A DNA stretch of 64,000 nucleotides, taken from NCBI RefSeq assembly GCF_000271305.1, contig NZ_AKGD01000001.1:2467501-2531500 (forward strand). The letters run 5' to 3'. The number at the start of each line of letters is the position of its first letter. Position 1 is the first letter of the stretch. Shown one piece after another: positions 1 through 8,888 of the stretch. The notes beneath the pieces are model-generated. The model was not told where the DNA came from. It made no database searches and saw only the letters and a list, made by a program, of their open reading frames with translations. The position numbers and the translations under genes were made by a program. The DNA is from Hydrocarboniphaga effusa AP103 (GTDB taxonomy: Bacteria; Pseudomonadota; Gammaproteobacteria; Nevskiales; Nevskiaceae).

Positions 1-373
1 TATCGGCGTCGAGGCCGATCCAGCTCTGCTCGTCGATCATCTGTACCAGCCGGCTGAGCTTGGCTGGATCCTGAATCTTGTTCTGCGCCTTGAAGAAGAT
101 CGCCCCGAGCATGCCGGGGTTGCTGCCAAGCGCATGCAAGGTGGCCAGGTAATGCGCCTCCAGCGGCTCTCCGGTCAGCCGCCGCAGGCTGGGCCAGTCA
201 TAGCCTTTGGGCACGCGCGTATCGCGGTTATAGGGCTCCTGCGTGTACTCGTGCGCCATCTTCAGGAACAGCAGGTAGGTGAGCTGCTCCAGATAGTCGC
301 CATAGCCCACACCGTCGTCGCGCAGGGTGTGGCAGAAGTTCCAGACTTTCTGGATCAGGGTGGTGGTGTTCAT
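1..373 (-). CDS. hsdM: Type I restriction-modification methylase subunit HsdM (N-terminal part, cut by window edge)
   Basis: Only the first 124 codons lie in the window; the gene continues beyond position 1. The translation begins MNTTTLIQKVWNFCHTLRDD and contains YGDYLEQLTYLLFLKMAHE, the helical N-terminal domain (HsdM_N) that precedes the N6-adenine methylase fold. The ATG overlaps the stop of the upstream gene by 4 bp (ATGA), so translation is probably coupled. HsdM would methylate the target adenine and, with HsdS, form the core of the type I enzyme encoded upstream. The catalytic NPPF/Y motif lies outside the window, so activity cannot be judged. Confidence 0.9.
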   Translation of the reverse strand, partial: MNTTTLIQKVWNFCHTLRDDGVGYGDYLEQLTYLLFLKMAHEYTQEPYNRDTRVPKGYDWPSLRRLTGEPLEAHYLATLHALGSNPGMLGAIFFKAQNKIQDPAKLSRLVQMIDEQSWIGLDAD

Positions 374-2361
374 TCAGATGCTTTGTCGGCTGCGGTGTAG
401 GCCTGCCGGGGATCGTTAGCTGCTGGATAGGCCGCTTTGAGCTGGCCGGCTTTCACCATGGGATTGAGCGTGCGTTTACGGAGGTCGTCCGGGTCGCGGC
501 TCAGTAGTTGAGCAAGCACACGTGTGCCCAGATATTGGCCACGGCACAATGCTAGGACCGCGCCCTGAAGAACTTCTTTCCTGGCGTGACGATTGGAACT
601 AACAGGCAAAGCCAGGTCGCTCAACCGAGCCTGCTCGCTGGGAGCGATCGATGACCAATCCAAGATTGGCGCGTCGGGTTTGCTAGAAGCTTCGTCGACA
701 CGCTCCTGTGATTCGGTGCTGAGCTCCGGTGTGTTTGCATGCAGCTCCGGTGTGTTTGCATGCAGCTCCGGTGTGTTTGCATGCAGCTCCGGTGGTTTTG
801 CATGCAGCTCCGGTGATTCGGGCCGGCTACCTGTCGTCTCGAAGAGCCCTTTGGGTTCCCGCTCTTGCCATGGCAGACAGTAGACCGTCCCTCGCCCGGC
901 GCCGTAGGAAACCAGCATTTCATTCCGGACCAGACCGGCCAGCATCTTGGTGATATCGGTCGGGTGCTCTGTCGACATCTCTCGTAGGCGGGCATGCGAG
1001 ACCACGCCCTCGCTCTGTGCTGTGACTAGCGCTAACCGGGCTAGCTCTGGCAATGCCCAGAACTGATCCCCTAAGTGCGAAACGATTTCCGCCACTGCCT
1101 GTTCCGGCACCAGGCTGCTCATGCGCAATTCCATGAGCGTCTGTTCCGGTTCGGCAAGCTCATACAAGATCGGCCGGCTCCAGTGCTGCCCGGCCCAGTT
1201 GCTGTAGATCTTCGGTAGACCAGACCCTGCATGGTCGCCGTAGCCTACTTGCTGGAACATGGTCTGTAAGCGTCGATTGCGGCAGTCACTGTTTCCGCCA
1301 TGCACTGCAATCTCGGGTGGAATCCTCATGCGCCCCGGATTGCGAAAACCGAACATGTCCGGCCGTTTGACCACCATGACTGATACTCGACCAGTATAGT
1401 CCGCGTGGATCAGCGTATTGACCAATGCCTCGCGCAAGGCTTCATGCACTGGAGAATCGTCGATGCGTTGTCCTTCCTTGAGCTGAAACGGTACTTTCAG
1501 GTCGGCGGTGAGCTTCTGGTACACGCGTCGGAAAAAGTCGTACAAGTTTCCGGACCAGCTACCGTCCGGCACAAGGCGGTCCACCCAGCGCTTTTCGGTT
1601 CGTGCCTCCGGACGTTCCTGATAGTCCACCATGTAGTAGGGCAGTGCATCGCGCACGACTTCGGCCCGACCGAACATCAATAGACCGGCGATACGCAACC
1701 CGCCATGCCCTTTTTCACGGTCCGTGCCATAGGCGCCGATTCTCTCAAGGAACACTTCTACCGGAAGGTCGGACCACACATGGCCCGGCTTCACTGCGGA
1801 GAAACGATTGCGGTATGCGGCAACCGTCTCCATGTCGAGATCATTGAAACCGAAGTTTTTAAGAACCCGGTCGTCGCGTGAATCCTCCACCCGCTCGGCC
1901 AGTATGCGGCGCACGGTTTCGTCATCGGCTTGATAATCACCCTCATGACGGCGCAGATAAGTTCCACCGAAGGGGTTGCCGCCGATGTGGACCGGCTTGT
2001 CCTTGCGTGTGGCGCGAGGCACGTCGATCTGCAGCACAGTCTTGCCATCCACGATCAGCGGCTGCACATGCACATCGCTTAGCAAATTGGCACTGATCTT
2101 CTGGCGGTTATGCAGGCAATCCCAAACGGTCTTGCGCACGCGTTCCACGTCGGCGAGACCCAGCACCGAGAAATTGCCGCGCGGCTTCTCCTGGATGCCC
2201 AGCCAGATGACACCGCCCTCGCCATTGGCCATGGCGCTGTAGCTCTTCCAGAAATCGTCCGGTACTTCGCCGCGACCATCACGCCCTTGCGCCGCCTTGC
2301 ATTCCACGTCCACGCCCTCGGACAGAGCGGCCACATCTTCCAGGCGCCACTTGCCGGTCAT
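370..2361 (-). CDS. Schlafen/AlbA_2-type DNA-binding ATPase embedded in the type I R-M operon
   Basis: This 663-aa protein has an N-terminal AlbA_2 (Schlafen-like) domain at about residues 15-160 (VECKAAQGRDGRG, then MANGEGGVIWLGI). A GHKL-like region resembling the RecG-type C-terminal ATPase family follows (EALVNTLIHADY at 321-332, NPGRM at 351-355). Next come winged-helix-like segments and a low-complexity stretch of four ELHA repeats near residues 515-545. It sits between hsdS and hsdM with 4-bp overlaps at both ends, so it is an integral operon member. AlbA_2 ATPases have been seen near other hsd loci, where regulatory or defence roles are suspected; the role here is inferred from position only. 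No frameshift is seen. Confidence 0.8.
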   Translation of the reverse strand: MTGKWRLEDVAALSEGVDVECKAAQGRDGRGEVPDDFWKSYSAMANGEGGVIWLGIQEKPRGNFSVLGLADVERVRKTVWDCLHNRQKISANLLSDVHVQPLIVDGKTVLQIDVPRATRKDKPVHIGGNPFGGTYLRRHEGDYQADDETVRRILAERVEDSRDDRVLKNFGFNDLDMETVAAYRNRFSAVKPGHVWSDLPVEVFLERIGAYGTDREKGHGGLRIAGLLMFGRAEVVRDALPYYMVDYQERPEARTEKRWVDRLVPDGSWSGNLYDFFRRVYQKLTADLKVPFQLKEGQRIDDSPVHEALREALVNTLIHADYTGRVSVMVVKRPDMFGFRNPGRMRIPPEIAVHGGNSDCRNRRLQTMFQQVGYGDHAGSGLPKIYSNWAGQHWSRPILYELAEPEQTLMELRMSSLVPEQAVAEIVSHLGDQFWALPELARLALVTAQSEGVVSHARLREMSTEHPTDITKMLAGLVRNEMLVSYGAGRGTVYCLPWQEREPKGLFETTGSRPESPELHAKPPELHANTPELHANTPELHANTPELSTESQERVDEASSKPDAPILDWSSIAPSEQARLSDLALPVSSNRHARKEVLQGAVLALCRGQYLGTRVLAQLLSRDPDDLRKRTLNPMVKAGQLKAAYPAANDPRQAYTAADKASE
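722..820. repeat. In-frame 21-bp tandem repeat (about 4.5 units) inside the AlbA_2 gene
   Basis: Units begin at 722, 743, 764 and 785, and a partial unit starts at 806. The first three are identical and the fourth differs by two or three bases. Each unit starts AGCTCCGGTG and ends GCATGC on the plus strand, and encodes seven residues (PELHANT-like) on the minus strand. The period is a multiple of three, so gain or loss of units would keep the frame and only change linker length. Confidence 0.93.
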
Positions 2362-3431
2362 GACTTTTCCTTACGCGTAGCTTTCGATTTGCGCGGTTTG
2401 GTGCCGTGCGTTGCTGCGCGTTCGGCGCGAATGCGCTCCAGCAGCACGGATGCGGGTTCGTCGTTCGGGTCTTGCGGCACGAGCTGGCCGGCGAAGGCGG
2501 CGCGCAGGATGTTCTGGCGTTGGGCGGTGGATTGTTTGAGGCTCAGAGAGAGTGCATCGACTTGCCTGTGAATCTGTTCGAAGCGCTGCTCAACCAATGC
2601 CGTGATCTCCTTTATCTCCGCTAGTGGCGGAAGAGGCAGAGGTATTGCTTCAATAATGGACTTGTTGAGCGCGGGTTGATTATTTCCGCTGCTGCCACGC
2701 CGTGTCTCGTCGTAGCGGGACCAAAGCCAGAAGTACACATACTCAGGCGGGATGCCTGCTTCGCTGACCCATATCGCAGCACAGTTCTGATTGTTGGCTG
2801 CCTCAATGTCCAAGATCGCAACCTGTCCCCTGGTCTTGCCTTCGCCAATCATCCCAAGGAGCACGCTGCCGGGCGGATTGAGCTGAGTGCTGCTGTTTTC
2901 TAATCCCGAAGAAGTGATGCACTCCTTGGTTTTTCTGACTCTGCCGAACTGCACTTCACCAGAGCTGACCCATGGGATCGGGCCGTTCCAATAAGCTGCC
3001 TCTTTACGGCTCGGTGTCGCGCCTACGCCAACGTGGAAACACTGCCCAATAGAAGTCCAAGCCCAGCCCGGAGGAAGTGCGGTTAGTTTTGCAATCTCCT
3101 GTGGCTCAGGTACGAAAGCCCGCATGTCCTGATTGACGGTCACTGGAACCGTATTGATTGCAACGGGCAACGTGCGAGAAAGGATGCCCGAGCGAACAAC
3201 GGTCATCACGCTTTCAGCCGGCACCACTGAAAGCCGTTCCGCTGCGGCTTCTGTAATTTGGTCTTCGGCCGCGCCAATAAAAAAACGCTTCATGTCCTTG
3301 GGTGAAACCCAGGGAATCGTGCCGTTGATCCAGTTGGCGGGTTCTGCTTTGGACGGTGTTCCGCCTCCGACAGCGCGCGCCAGTTCGTTGAGATTGGAAA
3401 TCTGCCAGCCGTGAGGCAGTGTTTTACTCAC
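2358..3431 (-). CDS. hsdS: Type I restriction-modification specificity subunit HsdS, shortened first half
   Basis: This 357-aa subunit recognises the DNA target for the HsdR/HsdM complex. Two target-recognition domains are visible: residues about 1-108 (GTPSKAEPANWINGTIPWVS) and about 117-265 (GATPSRKEAAYWNGPIPWVS). The second half ends in the usual PLPPLAE motif and a coiled coil at about 270-320. The first half stops soon after VTVNQDMRAFVPE and runs directly into the second domain, so the first PLPPLAEQ-type motif and central coiled-coil spacer are missing. Typical HsdS proteins exceed 400 aa. It overlaps both neighbours by 4 bp. It could be a natural short form or a deletion product with altered or lost function. 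Confidence 0.88.
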   Translation of the reverse strand: MSKTLPHGWQISNLNELARAVGGGTPSKAEPANWINGTIPWVSPKDMKRFFIGAAEDQITEAAAERLSVVPAESVMTVVRSGILSRTLPVAINTVPVTVNQDMRAFVPEPQEIAKLTALPPGWAWTSIGQCFHVGVGATPSRKEAAYWNGPIPWVSSGEVQFGRVRKTKECITSSGLENSSTQLNPPGSVLLGMIGEGKTRGQVAILDIEAANNQNCAAIWVSEAGIPPEYVYFWLWSRYDETRRGSSGNNQPALNKSIIEAIPLPLPPLAEIKEITALVEQRFEQIHRQVDALSLSLKQSTAQRQNILRAAFAGQLVPQDPNDEPASVLLERIRAERAATHGTKPRKSKATRKEKS

Positions 3432-6214
3432 GCCACCAACTCCCCATTCATCTCCACCATCAACGCATCAATCTCCTTTCCAAATACCGCCCACGCTTTC
3501 TGCAAGCCGCCGCGGCTCGCCAGCTCGGCATAATCGAAATCCTCCCGCCCGATGCTGCACGACGTGGCGATGTGCTCCTTCATCAGTCGCAGCCACTCCA
3601 TCTGTTCGGGCGTGAACGCGGTGGCGCGCTTGGCGTTGTGGCGCCAGATCCAGTCGGCATAACGCTTGTCCACCGCTTCGCTGAAAGGCCGGAGTTCGCC
3701 ATCGAGCCCGATCGCGAAGCGCACCAGGGAAACGAGATCGGTGAGCTGGCGGCGGATGCCGGCGCCTTGCACCTGGGCCTGCTGCACGCGGGCGTAGGCG
3801 CTCCACAATCGTTCCGTGGTGAGCATCAGCGGCGGGCGGCTCAGGGCTTCGTGCAGTTCTTCGATCATGTCGAAGGTCAGCGCGCGCCGCTGATAGGGCT
3901 GTGCATAGAAAAAACTCAGGGCCGCGATCTCGTCCTTGTGCGCGGCGATGTAGTCGCGGAAGGCTTGCACGGTCTGCTGAGCCTGTGTCTCGGCCTGCCC
4001 GGAATAGCCGGAGAAGTTCACGGTGTCGAGGTTGACGTGATCGATGATCTGCTCGCGTTCGCGGCGGATGGATTCGATCTCGTCCCGCAGTTCGGGCTTG
4101 TCAAAGGCCGCGCAGGCGGCGGCGACACGGGCATTGCGGGCAGCGGTGATTTCCTGCTGCGTGAGCGTGTCGGCGCTGCGCGTGATGCCAGCGGCTTGTG
4201 CGGCCGCCAGCGCGGCCTGCTGGATCGCGTCCGGGTTCAGGGCCGCGATCAGGGCCCTTCCGAGTTCGCTTACCGGCGCGCCGCCGCTGTGTTTTTCGAT
4301 GCGCGCCTGCTGTTTGGCATCCAGCAGCCTGGCCAGGCGTACGAGCCGGTTGGCCAGGCTCAACACCGTATCGTCGTCGCGATGGCCCAGGGCGACGCCT
4401 TGCAGCAGGTCTTTCAGCGACTGGCCGGGCTTGCGTTCGAGCGAGCGCGTTTCGGTCTTGCAGGATTTCTCCACGCCGACAGCGTCGATCAGCACGAAAC
4501 GGGTCTTGGCGCCATCCGCGCTCGCGCTGACGCTGCGCAGCTTGTCGGCGGACAGCGAGCGTACGCCGCGGCCCTTCATCTGCTCGTAGTAGCCCTTGCT
4601 GCGCACGTCGCGCATGAACAGCAGCACTTCGAGCGGCTTCACGTCGGTGCCGGTGGCGATCATGTCCACGGTGACGGCGATGCGCGGGTGGTAGTCGTTG
4701 CGAAAGGCCTGCAGCACGCTGTCGGCTTCTTTTTCGCTGTAGGTGACCTTGCGGCAAAAGGCGTTGCCCTGGCCATAGACCTCGCGCACGCAATGGATGA
4801 TGTCATCCGCGTGGCTGTCGGTCTTGGCGAAGATCAGGGTCTTGGGGGTTTCCTGCCGCGCCGGAAAGATCTGGGTTTCCACCGCCGTCTTCATGGCCAG
4901 GATCACCTGCCGGATCTGGCTGGGGTTGACCACGGAACGGTCCAGCTCCTTGCCCGTGTAGAGCGTGTCTTCTTCGGTCTCGGCCCAGCGCTTGGCGCGC
5001 GTGGCGCGGTCGCGGTGGTCCACCCATTCGCGCGCCTTCAGCTCGGCGCCGGCGCGGGTGACTTCGGTTTCGATCTCCCAGACGTCGTAGCCCACGTTGA
5101 CGCCATCGGCCACGGACTGCTCATAGGTGTATTCGGCGACGATGTTCTCGTTGAAGAAGCCGAAAGTGCGCTTGTCCGGCGTGGCGGTGAGGCCGACGAG
5201 AAAGGCATCGAAGTAGTCCAGCACCTGCTTCCACAGGTTGTAGATGCTGCGGTGGCACTCGTCGATGACGATGAAATCGAAAGTCTCGATCGGCACCTGC
5301 GGGTTGTAGCGCACCAGCTTCTGCTGCTTGCCGGTCTGCCTGACCTCAGAGAGCGAGATGTCTTCGGCCGAGTCGTCCATCGGCTCGCCGGAGAGAATCG
5401 AGTACATGCGCTGGATGGTGCTGATGCAGACCTGCGCGTGTGGGTCGATGCTGGCGCTGGCCAGCCGCTGCACGTTGTACAGCTCAGTGAACTTGCGCGC
5501 GTCGTCCGGCGGCGTGTAGGCCATGAATTCCTGGTGCGCCTGCTGGCCGAGGTTCCGCGTATCCACCAGAAACAGGATGCGCCGCGCGCCCGCGAACTTG
5601 AGCAGACGGTACATGGCGGTGATGGCGGTGAAGGTCTTGCCGGCGCCCGTGGCCATGTGGATCAGCGCGCGCGGCTTGGCCAGGGCCAGCGATTCCTCCA
5701 GGCCGGTAACGGCGCCCACTTGGCAGTCGCGAAGGTTCTGCGCCGGCAAGTCCGGCATCTGCTGGGCCAAACGTCGGCGCAGGGTGTTGGGCTGGGCTGG
5801 TTCCGCCAGCCACTCGGCCAGTTGCTGCGGGCGGAAAAAATGAAAGATTTCGCGAGAGCGCGGCACCGGGTCGCGGCCGTCGGTGAAGCGGATGATCTGG
5901 CCGGTAGCTTCAAAAAGGAATGGGAGCGGCAGGTCCGAGCTTCGCCACTTGAGCGTGGCGTTGGCATAACGCGAGGTCTGGTCTTCCGCGACGGTGATGT
6001 TCTCGCCGGCCTCATCCCGCTTGGCTTCGATGACTCCGACGGCGTGGCGGTCCACGAACAGCACGTAGTCGGCCGGACCGGTGTCGGTCGGGTATTCGCG
6101 CACCGCGACCCCGGCCGAAGCTCCGAGATTCAGCGTCCTGTAGTCCTGCACCTGCCAGCCGGCTTCCATGAGCCGCTGGTCGATGAGTTGGCGGGCGCGC
6201 AGTTCCGGTGTCAT
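3428..6214 (-). CDS. hsdR: Type I restriction endonuclease subunit HsdR (EcoEI-like)
   Basis: This 928-aa motor and nuclease subunit cleaves unmodified DNA after ATP-driven translocation. The N-terminal PD-(D/E)XK nuclease is visible as D49 followed by E63-A-K65 (GVIEAKRDE). The helicase core has a Walker A at 188-194 (ATGAGKT), a DECH box at 318-321 (VIDECHRSIYNLW) and a GLTATP motif near 340. The C-terminal part resembles the EcoEI R family and the reading frame is intact. It is the first gene of the R-S-X-M operon; its stop overlaps the hsdS start by 4 bp. The ATG lies 30 bp after the upstream exonuclease gene, so that gene might be cotranscribed. Confidence 0.95.
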   Translation of the reverse strand: MTPELRARQLIDQRLMEAGWQVQDYRTLNLGASAGVAVREYPTDTGPADYVLFVDRHAVGVIEAKRDEAGENITVAEDQTSRYANATLKWRSSDLPLPFLFEATGQIIRFTDGRDPVPRSREIFHFFRPQQLAEWLAEPAQPNTLRRRLAQQMPDLPAQNLRDCQVGAVTGLEESLALAKPRALIHMATGAGKTFTAITAMYRLLKFAGARRILFLVDTRNLGQQAHQEFMAYTPPDDARKFTELYNVQRLASASIDPHAQVCISTIQRMYSILSGEPMDDSAEDISLSEVRQTGKQQKLVRYNPQVPIETFDFIVIDECHRSIYNLWKQVLDYFDAFLVGLTATPDKRTFGFFNENIVAEYTYEQSVADGVNVGYDVWEIETEVTRAGAELKAREWVDHRDRATRAKRWAETEEDTLYTGKELDRSVVNPSQIRQVILAMKTAVETQIFPARQETPKTLIFAKTDSHADDIIHCVREVYGQGNAFCRKVTYSEKEADSVLQAFRNDYHPRIAVTVDMIATGTDVKPLEVLLFMRDVRSKGYYEQMKGRGVRSLSADKLRSVSASADGAKTRFVLIDAVGVEKSCKTETRSLERKPGQSLKDLLQGVALGHRDDDTVLSLANRLVRLARLLDAKQQARIEKHSGGAPVSELGRALIAALNPDAIQQAALAAAQAAGITRSADTLTQQEITAARNARVAAACAAFDKPELRDEIESIRREREQIIDHVNLDTVNFSGYSGQAETQAQQTVQAFRDYIAAHKDEIAALSFFYAQPYQRRALTFDMIEELHEALSRPPLMLTTERLWSAYARVQQAQVQGAGIRRQLTDLVSLVRFAIGLDGELRPFSEAVDKRYADWIWRHNAKRATAFTPEQMEWLRLMKEHIATSCSIGREDFDYAELASRGGLQKAWAVFGKEIDALMVEMNGELVA

Positions 6215-6244
6215 GCCGTGAGCTTACCTGGGCTTGTGGCCGGT

Positions 6245-7282
6245 TTACGCCGGATCGGCTCCGCTTTCCTCCACGTCCTTGTCCGCCTTCGTCGGCTCGC
6301 CCTCGTACTCGGTCTTGAGCTCGCGTGCTTCGATGCCGCGTTCGCGGCACCAGGCGACCAGCGCGTCGGTGTTGCCGTGGGTGGCGAGCACGCGCCGGGC
6401 GCCGGTCTCCTCGATCGTGCGCAGCAGCGAGGGCCAGTCGGCGTGGTCGGAGAGTGTGAAGCCGCGGTCGTAGGCTTCGCGGCGGCGCGTGCCGCGCACG
6501 CGCATCCAGCCCGAGGCGAAGGCGGCCGAGAACGGCTTGAAGCGGCGCATCCACGGCGTGCCGCCGGCACCCGGCGGAGCGAGCAGTAGCTTGCCTTTCC
6601 AGTCGAAGAACTTGGGCTGGTTGCCGACCGCGTCGGTCGGCAGCATGCGGATGCCGGCATCGCGGTAGAGCTTCACGAGCCTGGTCATCGCGCCGTGCAG
6701 GTAAACCGTTTCGTCGGTCAGCCGCGCGAGTTCGGCGAGGATGCGCTGCGCTTTGCCGAGCGCGTAGCAATGCAGGATCGCGGTGACGCCGTCGGTCTTG
6801 CACTGCTGCCACCAGTCGAAGATTTCCTGCGCGACTTCTTCGGTCGGCTGCCAGCGATACACCGGCAGACCGAAGGTGGCTTCGGTGATGAAGACGTCGC
6901 AGGGAACGACTTCGAAGGGTTCGCAGGTCGGGTCCGGATCGCGCTTGTAGTCGCCCGAGCAGACCCAGATTTCGCCTTGATGCTCGACGCGCACCTGCGC
7001 CGAGCCGAGCACGTGTCCGGCCGGGTGCAGCGACACCGTCGTCGGGCCGAATTCGACGCGCTGGCCGTAAGCCAGCGGCACGATGCCGGCGCCGTAGCCG
7101 ATGCGTTCGCGCATCAGGCCGAGCCCGGGCGCCGCGCCCCAGTAGCGTCCGCAGCCCGAGCGCGCGTGGTCCGCGTGGCCGTGCGTGATGACCGCGCGCG
7201 GCACCGGACGCCACGGGTCGATGTGGAAATCGCCGGCCGGGCAGTACAGGCCCTGGTCGGTCGGGATGATCAGGTCGGTCAT
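6245..7282 (-). CDS. Ligase-associated DNA exonuclease (metallo-beta-lactamase / beta-CASP fold)
   Basis: The 345-aa protein starts MTDLIIPTDQGLYCPAGDF. It carries the MBL motif HGHADHA early, HPAGHVLGSAQ, SGDYKRDPDPT, and a late SDHADW motif, all characteristic of the mRNA 3'-processing-like exonucleases linked to ATP-dependent DNA ligase. Family members normally sit beside a LigD-type or stand-alone DNA ligase and a Lhr-like helicase in DNA repair clusters; neither is next to it here. The open frame extends further upstream, but the ATG at 7282 matches the conserved N-terminus and the extension runs into the waaA region. It probably acts in the cytoplasm on DNA ends. Confidence 0.85.
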   Translation of the reverse strand: MTDLIIPTDQGLYCPAGDFHIDPWRPVPRAVITHGHADHARSGCGRYWGAAPGLGLMRERIGYGAGIVPLAYGQRVEFGPTTVSLHPAGHVLGSAQVRVEHQGEIWVCSGDYKRDPDPTCEPFEVVPCDVFITEATFGLPVYRWQPTEEVAQEIFDWWQQCKTDGVTAILHCYALGKAQRILAELARLTDETVYLHGAMTRLVKLYRDAGIRMLPTDAVGNQPKFFDWKGKLLLAPPGAGGTPWMRRFKPFSAAFASGWMRVRGTRRREAYDRGFTLSDHADWPSLLRTIEETGARRVLATHGNTDALVAWCRERGIEARELKTEYEGEPTKADKDVEESGADPA

Positions 7283-7394
7283 AGCGGCGCGAGCAGCGTG
7301 GAGGGGCCCCGTGCGAAGCATGGGGATCGTAGCGTCGCGAGTCGGCGCGAGCGCGTGAGCCCGAGCGTACTTGCAGGGCAGGGCTTGAAGGCGC

Positions 7395-8639
7395 TCACGC
7401 GCTTTCGAGTTCCTGCAGCAGCTTGTGCAAAGCCCCGCGATTGGCGGCGACCGCTTCGCGGCCGGCCGCGCCCATGCGTTCGCGCAGCGCGGCGTCTTCG
7501 AACAAGCGTGTGAGCGCGGGTTCCAGGCCCGCGGCGTCGGCGACTTCGACGGCGGCTTCGCGGGCCAGCAGCAGCTCGCGCGCGGGCAGGAAGTTGTGCA
7601 TGCGCGGGCCGAACAGCACGGGCAGTCCGGCCGCGGCGGGTTCGAGCACGTTGTGGCCGCCGACGTCGACGAGGCTGCCGCCGACGAAGGCGGCATCGCC
7701 CGCGGCGTAGTACACGAAAATTTCGCCCATCGAATCGCCGAGCAGCACGGCGGCGTCGCCGAATGCGCGCGGCTCGGAACGGCGTCGGTACGCGAGGCCC
7801 TGGCGCTCGATGGTGCGTGCGGCTTCGTCGAAGCGCTGCGGATGCCGCGGCACCAGGATCAGCACCGCGTCGGGCCAGCGCCGGCGCAGCGCTGCATGGG
7901 CCTGCAGCGCGGCGAGCTCTTCGCCTTCGTGCGTGCTCGCGGCGATCCACACCGGACGCTGCGTGCCGACGCGCTCGCGCAGCTCACGCCCGGCGGCGAG
8001 CTGGGCCTCGGGTAGCGCGAGATCGAACTTGATGTTGCCCATGACCGTGACCTGCGGGGCGCCGAGCGAGCGAAAGCGCTCCGCATCGGCCGGGCTTTGC
8101 GCGGCCACGCGGCAGCAGGCCAGCGTGTCGGCCGCGAAGCCGCGCACTCGCGAATAACCGCGGAACGAGCGCGGCGACAGCCGGGCGTTGGCGACCAGCA
8201 GCGGAATGCGCCGGCGCTTGAGCGCCTGGAACAAATTGGGCCAGAGCTCGGTTTCCATGATCACGACGCGCCCGGGGCGGATGCGATCGATGAAGCGAGC
8301 GACCGCGTCGGGCAGGTCGTAGGGCATGTAGCTGTGCAGCACGGCGTCGCCGAGCGCCTCGGTGACGCGGGCCGAGCCGGTCGGCGTGGTCGTGGTGACC
8401 CAGACCCGGCCGCGACCGTGGCGCTCGACCAGCGCCTTGATCAGCGGCATCGCGGCGAGCGATTCGCCGACCGAAACCGCGTGCACCCAGACCGCGACCG
8501 GCTGCTCGGGCCGAGGCACGAAGCCGAAGCGCTCGTTCCAGCGTCGGCGGTAATCCGGCAGGGCCCGGCTGCGCAGCAACAGGCGCAGCAGCACGAACGG
8601 CGTCAACAGGTAGAGCAGCAGGGTGTAGAGCGGGCGCAT
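7395..8639 (-). CDS. waaA: 3-deoxy-D-manno-octulosonic acid (Kdo) transferase
   Basis: This 414-aa GT30 glycosyltransferase transfers Kdo from CMP-Kdo to lipid IVA, the first step of LPS core assembly on the inner face of the inner membrane. The N-terminus MRPLYTLLLYLLTPFVLLRL is a membrane anchor. VWVHAVSVGESLAA holds the conserved catalytic-region glutamate, and METELWPN, NARLSPRSF and the C-terminal HNVLEPAAAGLPVLFGP sugar-nucleotide motif all match WaaA. The start at 8639 is preferred over an in-frame ATG seven codons earlier because it begins the hydrophobic anchor directly. It stands alone, 249 bp after hexR, in the same direction. Confidence 0.95.
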   Translation of the reverse strand: MRPLYTLLLYLLTPFVLLRLLLRSRALPDYRRRWNERFGFVPRPEQPVAVWVHAVSVGESLAAMPLIKALVERHGRGRVWVTTTTPTGSARVTEALGDAVLHSYMPYDLPDAVARFIDRIRPGRVVIMETELWPNLFQALKRRRIPLLVANARLSPRSFRGYSRVRGFAADTLACCRVAAQSPADAERFRSLGAPQVTVMGNIKFDLALPEAQLAAGRELRERVGTQRPVWIAASTHEGEELAALQAHAALRRRWPDAVLILVPRHPQRFDEAARTIERQGLAYRRRSEPRAFGDAAVLLGDSMGEIFVYYAAGDAAFVGGSLVDVGGHNVLEPAAAGLPVLFGPRMHNFLPARELLLAREAAVEVADAAGLEPALTRLFEDAALRERMGAAGREAVAANRGALHKLLQELESA

Positions 8640-8888
8640 GGCCGGCCAGCATATCGGCAAGTGAGGGATCGATCAGGGCGGCGCGATACCGGGCCCCGAT
8701 ATTGGAGCCGTCCGGGCGCATTCGGCCGGCCAGAACAATGAAACCGCGGCCTGAACATGCCGCCACGCCACCGCCGGGAAACCAATCGGTTGCGACTGCA
8801 GCGTTTCGCATGCCGTGCCGCCGCAGGCATGATGCAGCGGCGTCGGTGTCAATGTCGACCTCGAAGCGCAGCTGATCCGGCAACGGGG

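Noticed and set aside
3419-6589. A 1056-codon open frame on the plus strand opposite hsdR
   Set aside because: It mirrors the codon pattern of hsdR, has no recognisable domain and is rich in Arg, Ala, Gly and His as expected from an antisense frame in GC-rich DNA.
7283-7696. Long N-terminal extension of the exonuclease frame
   Set aside because: It runs into the 3' part of waaA in another frame and is not conserved; the ATG at 7282 gives the family start.
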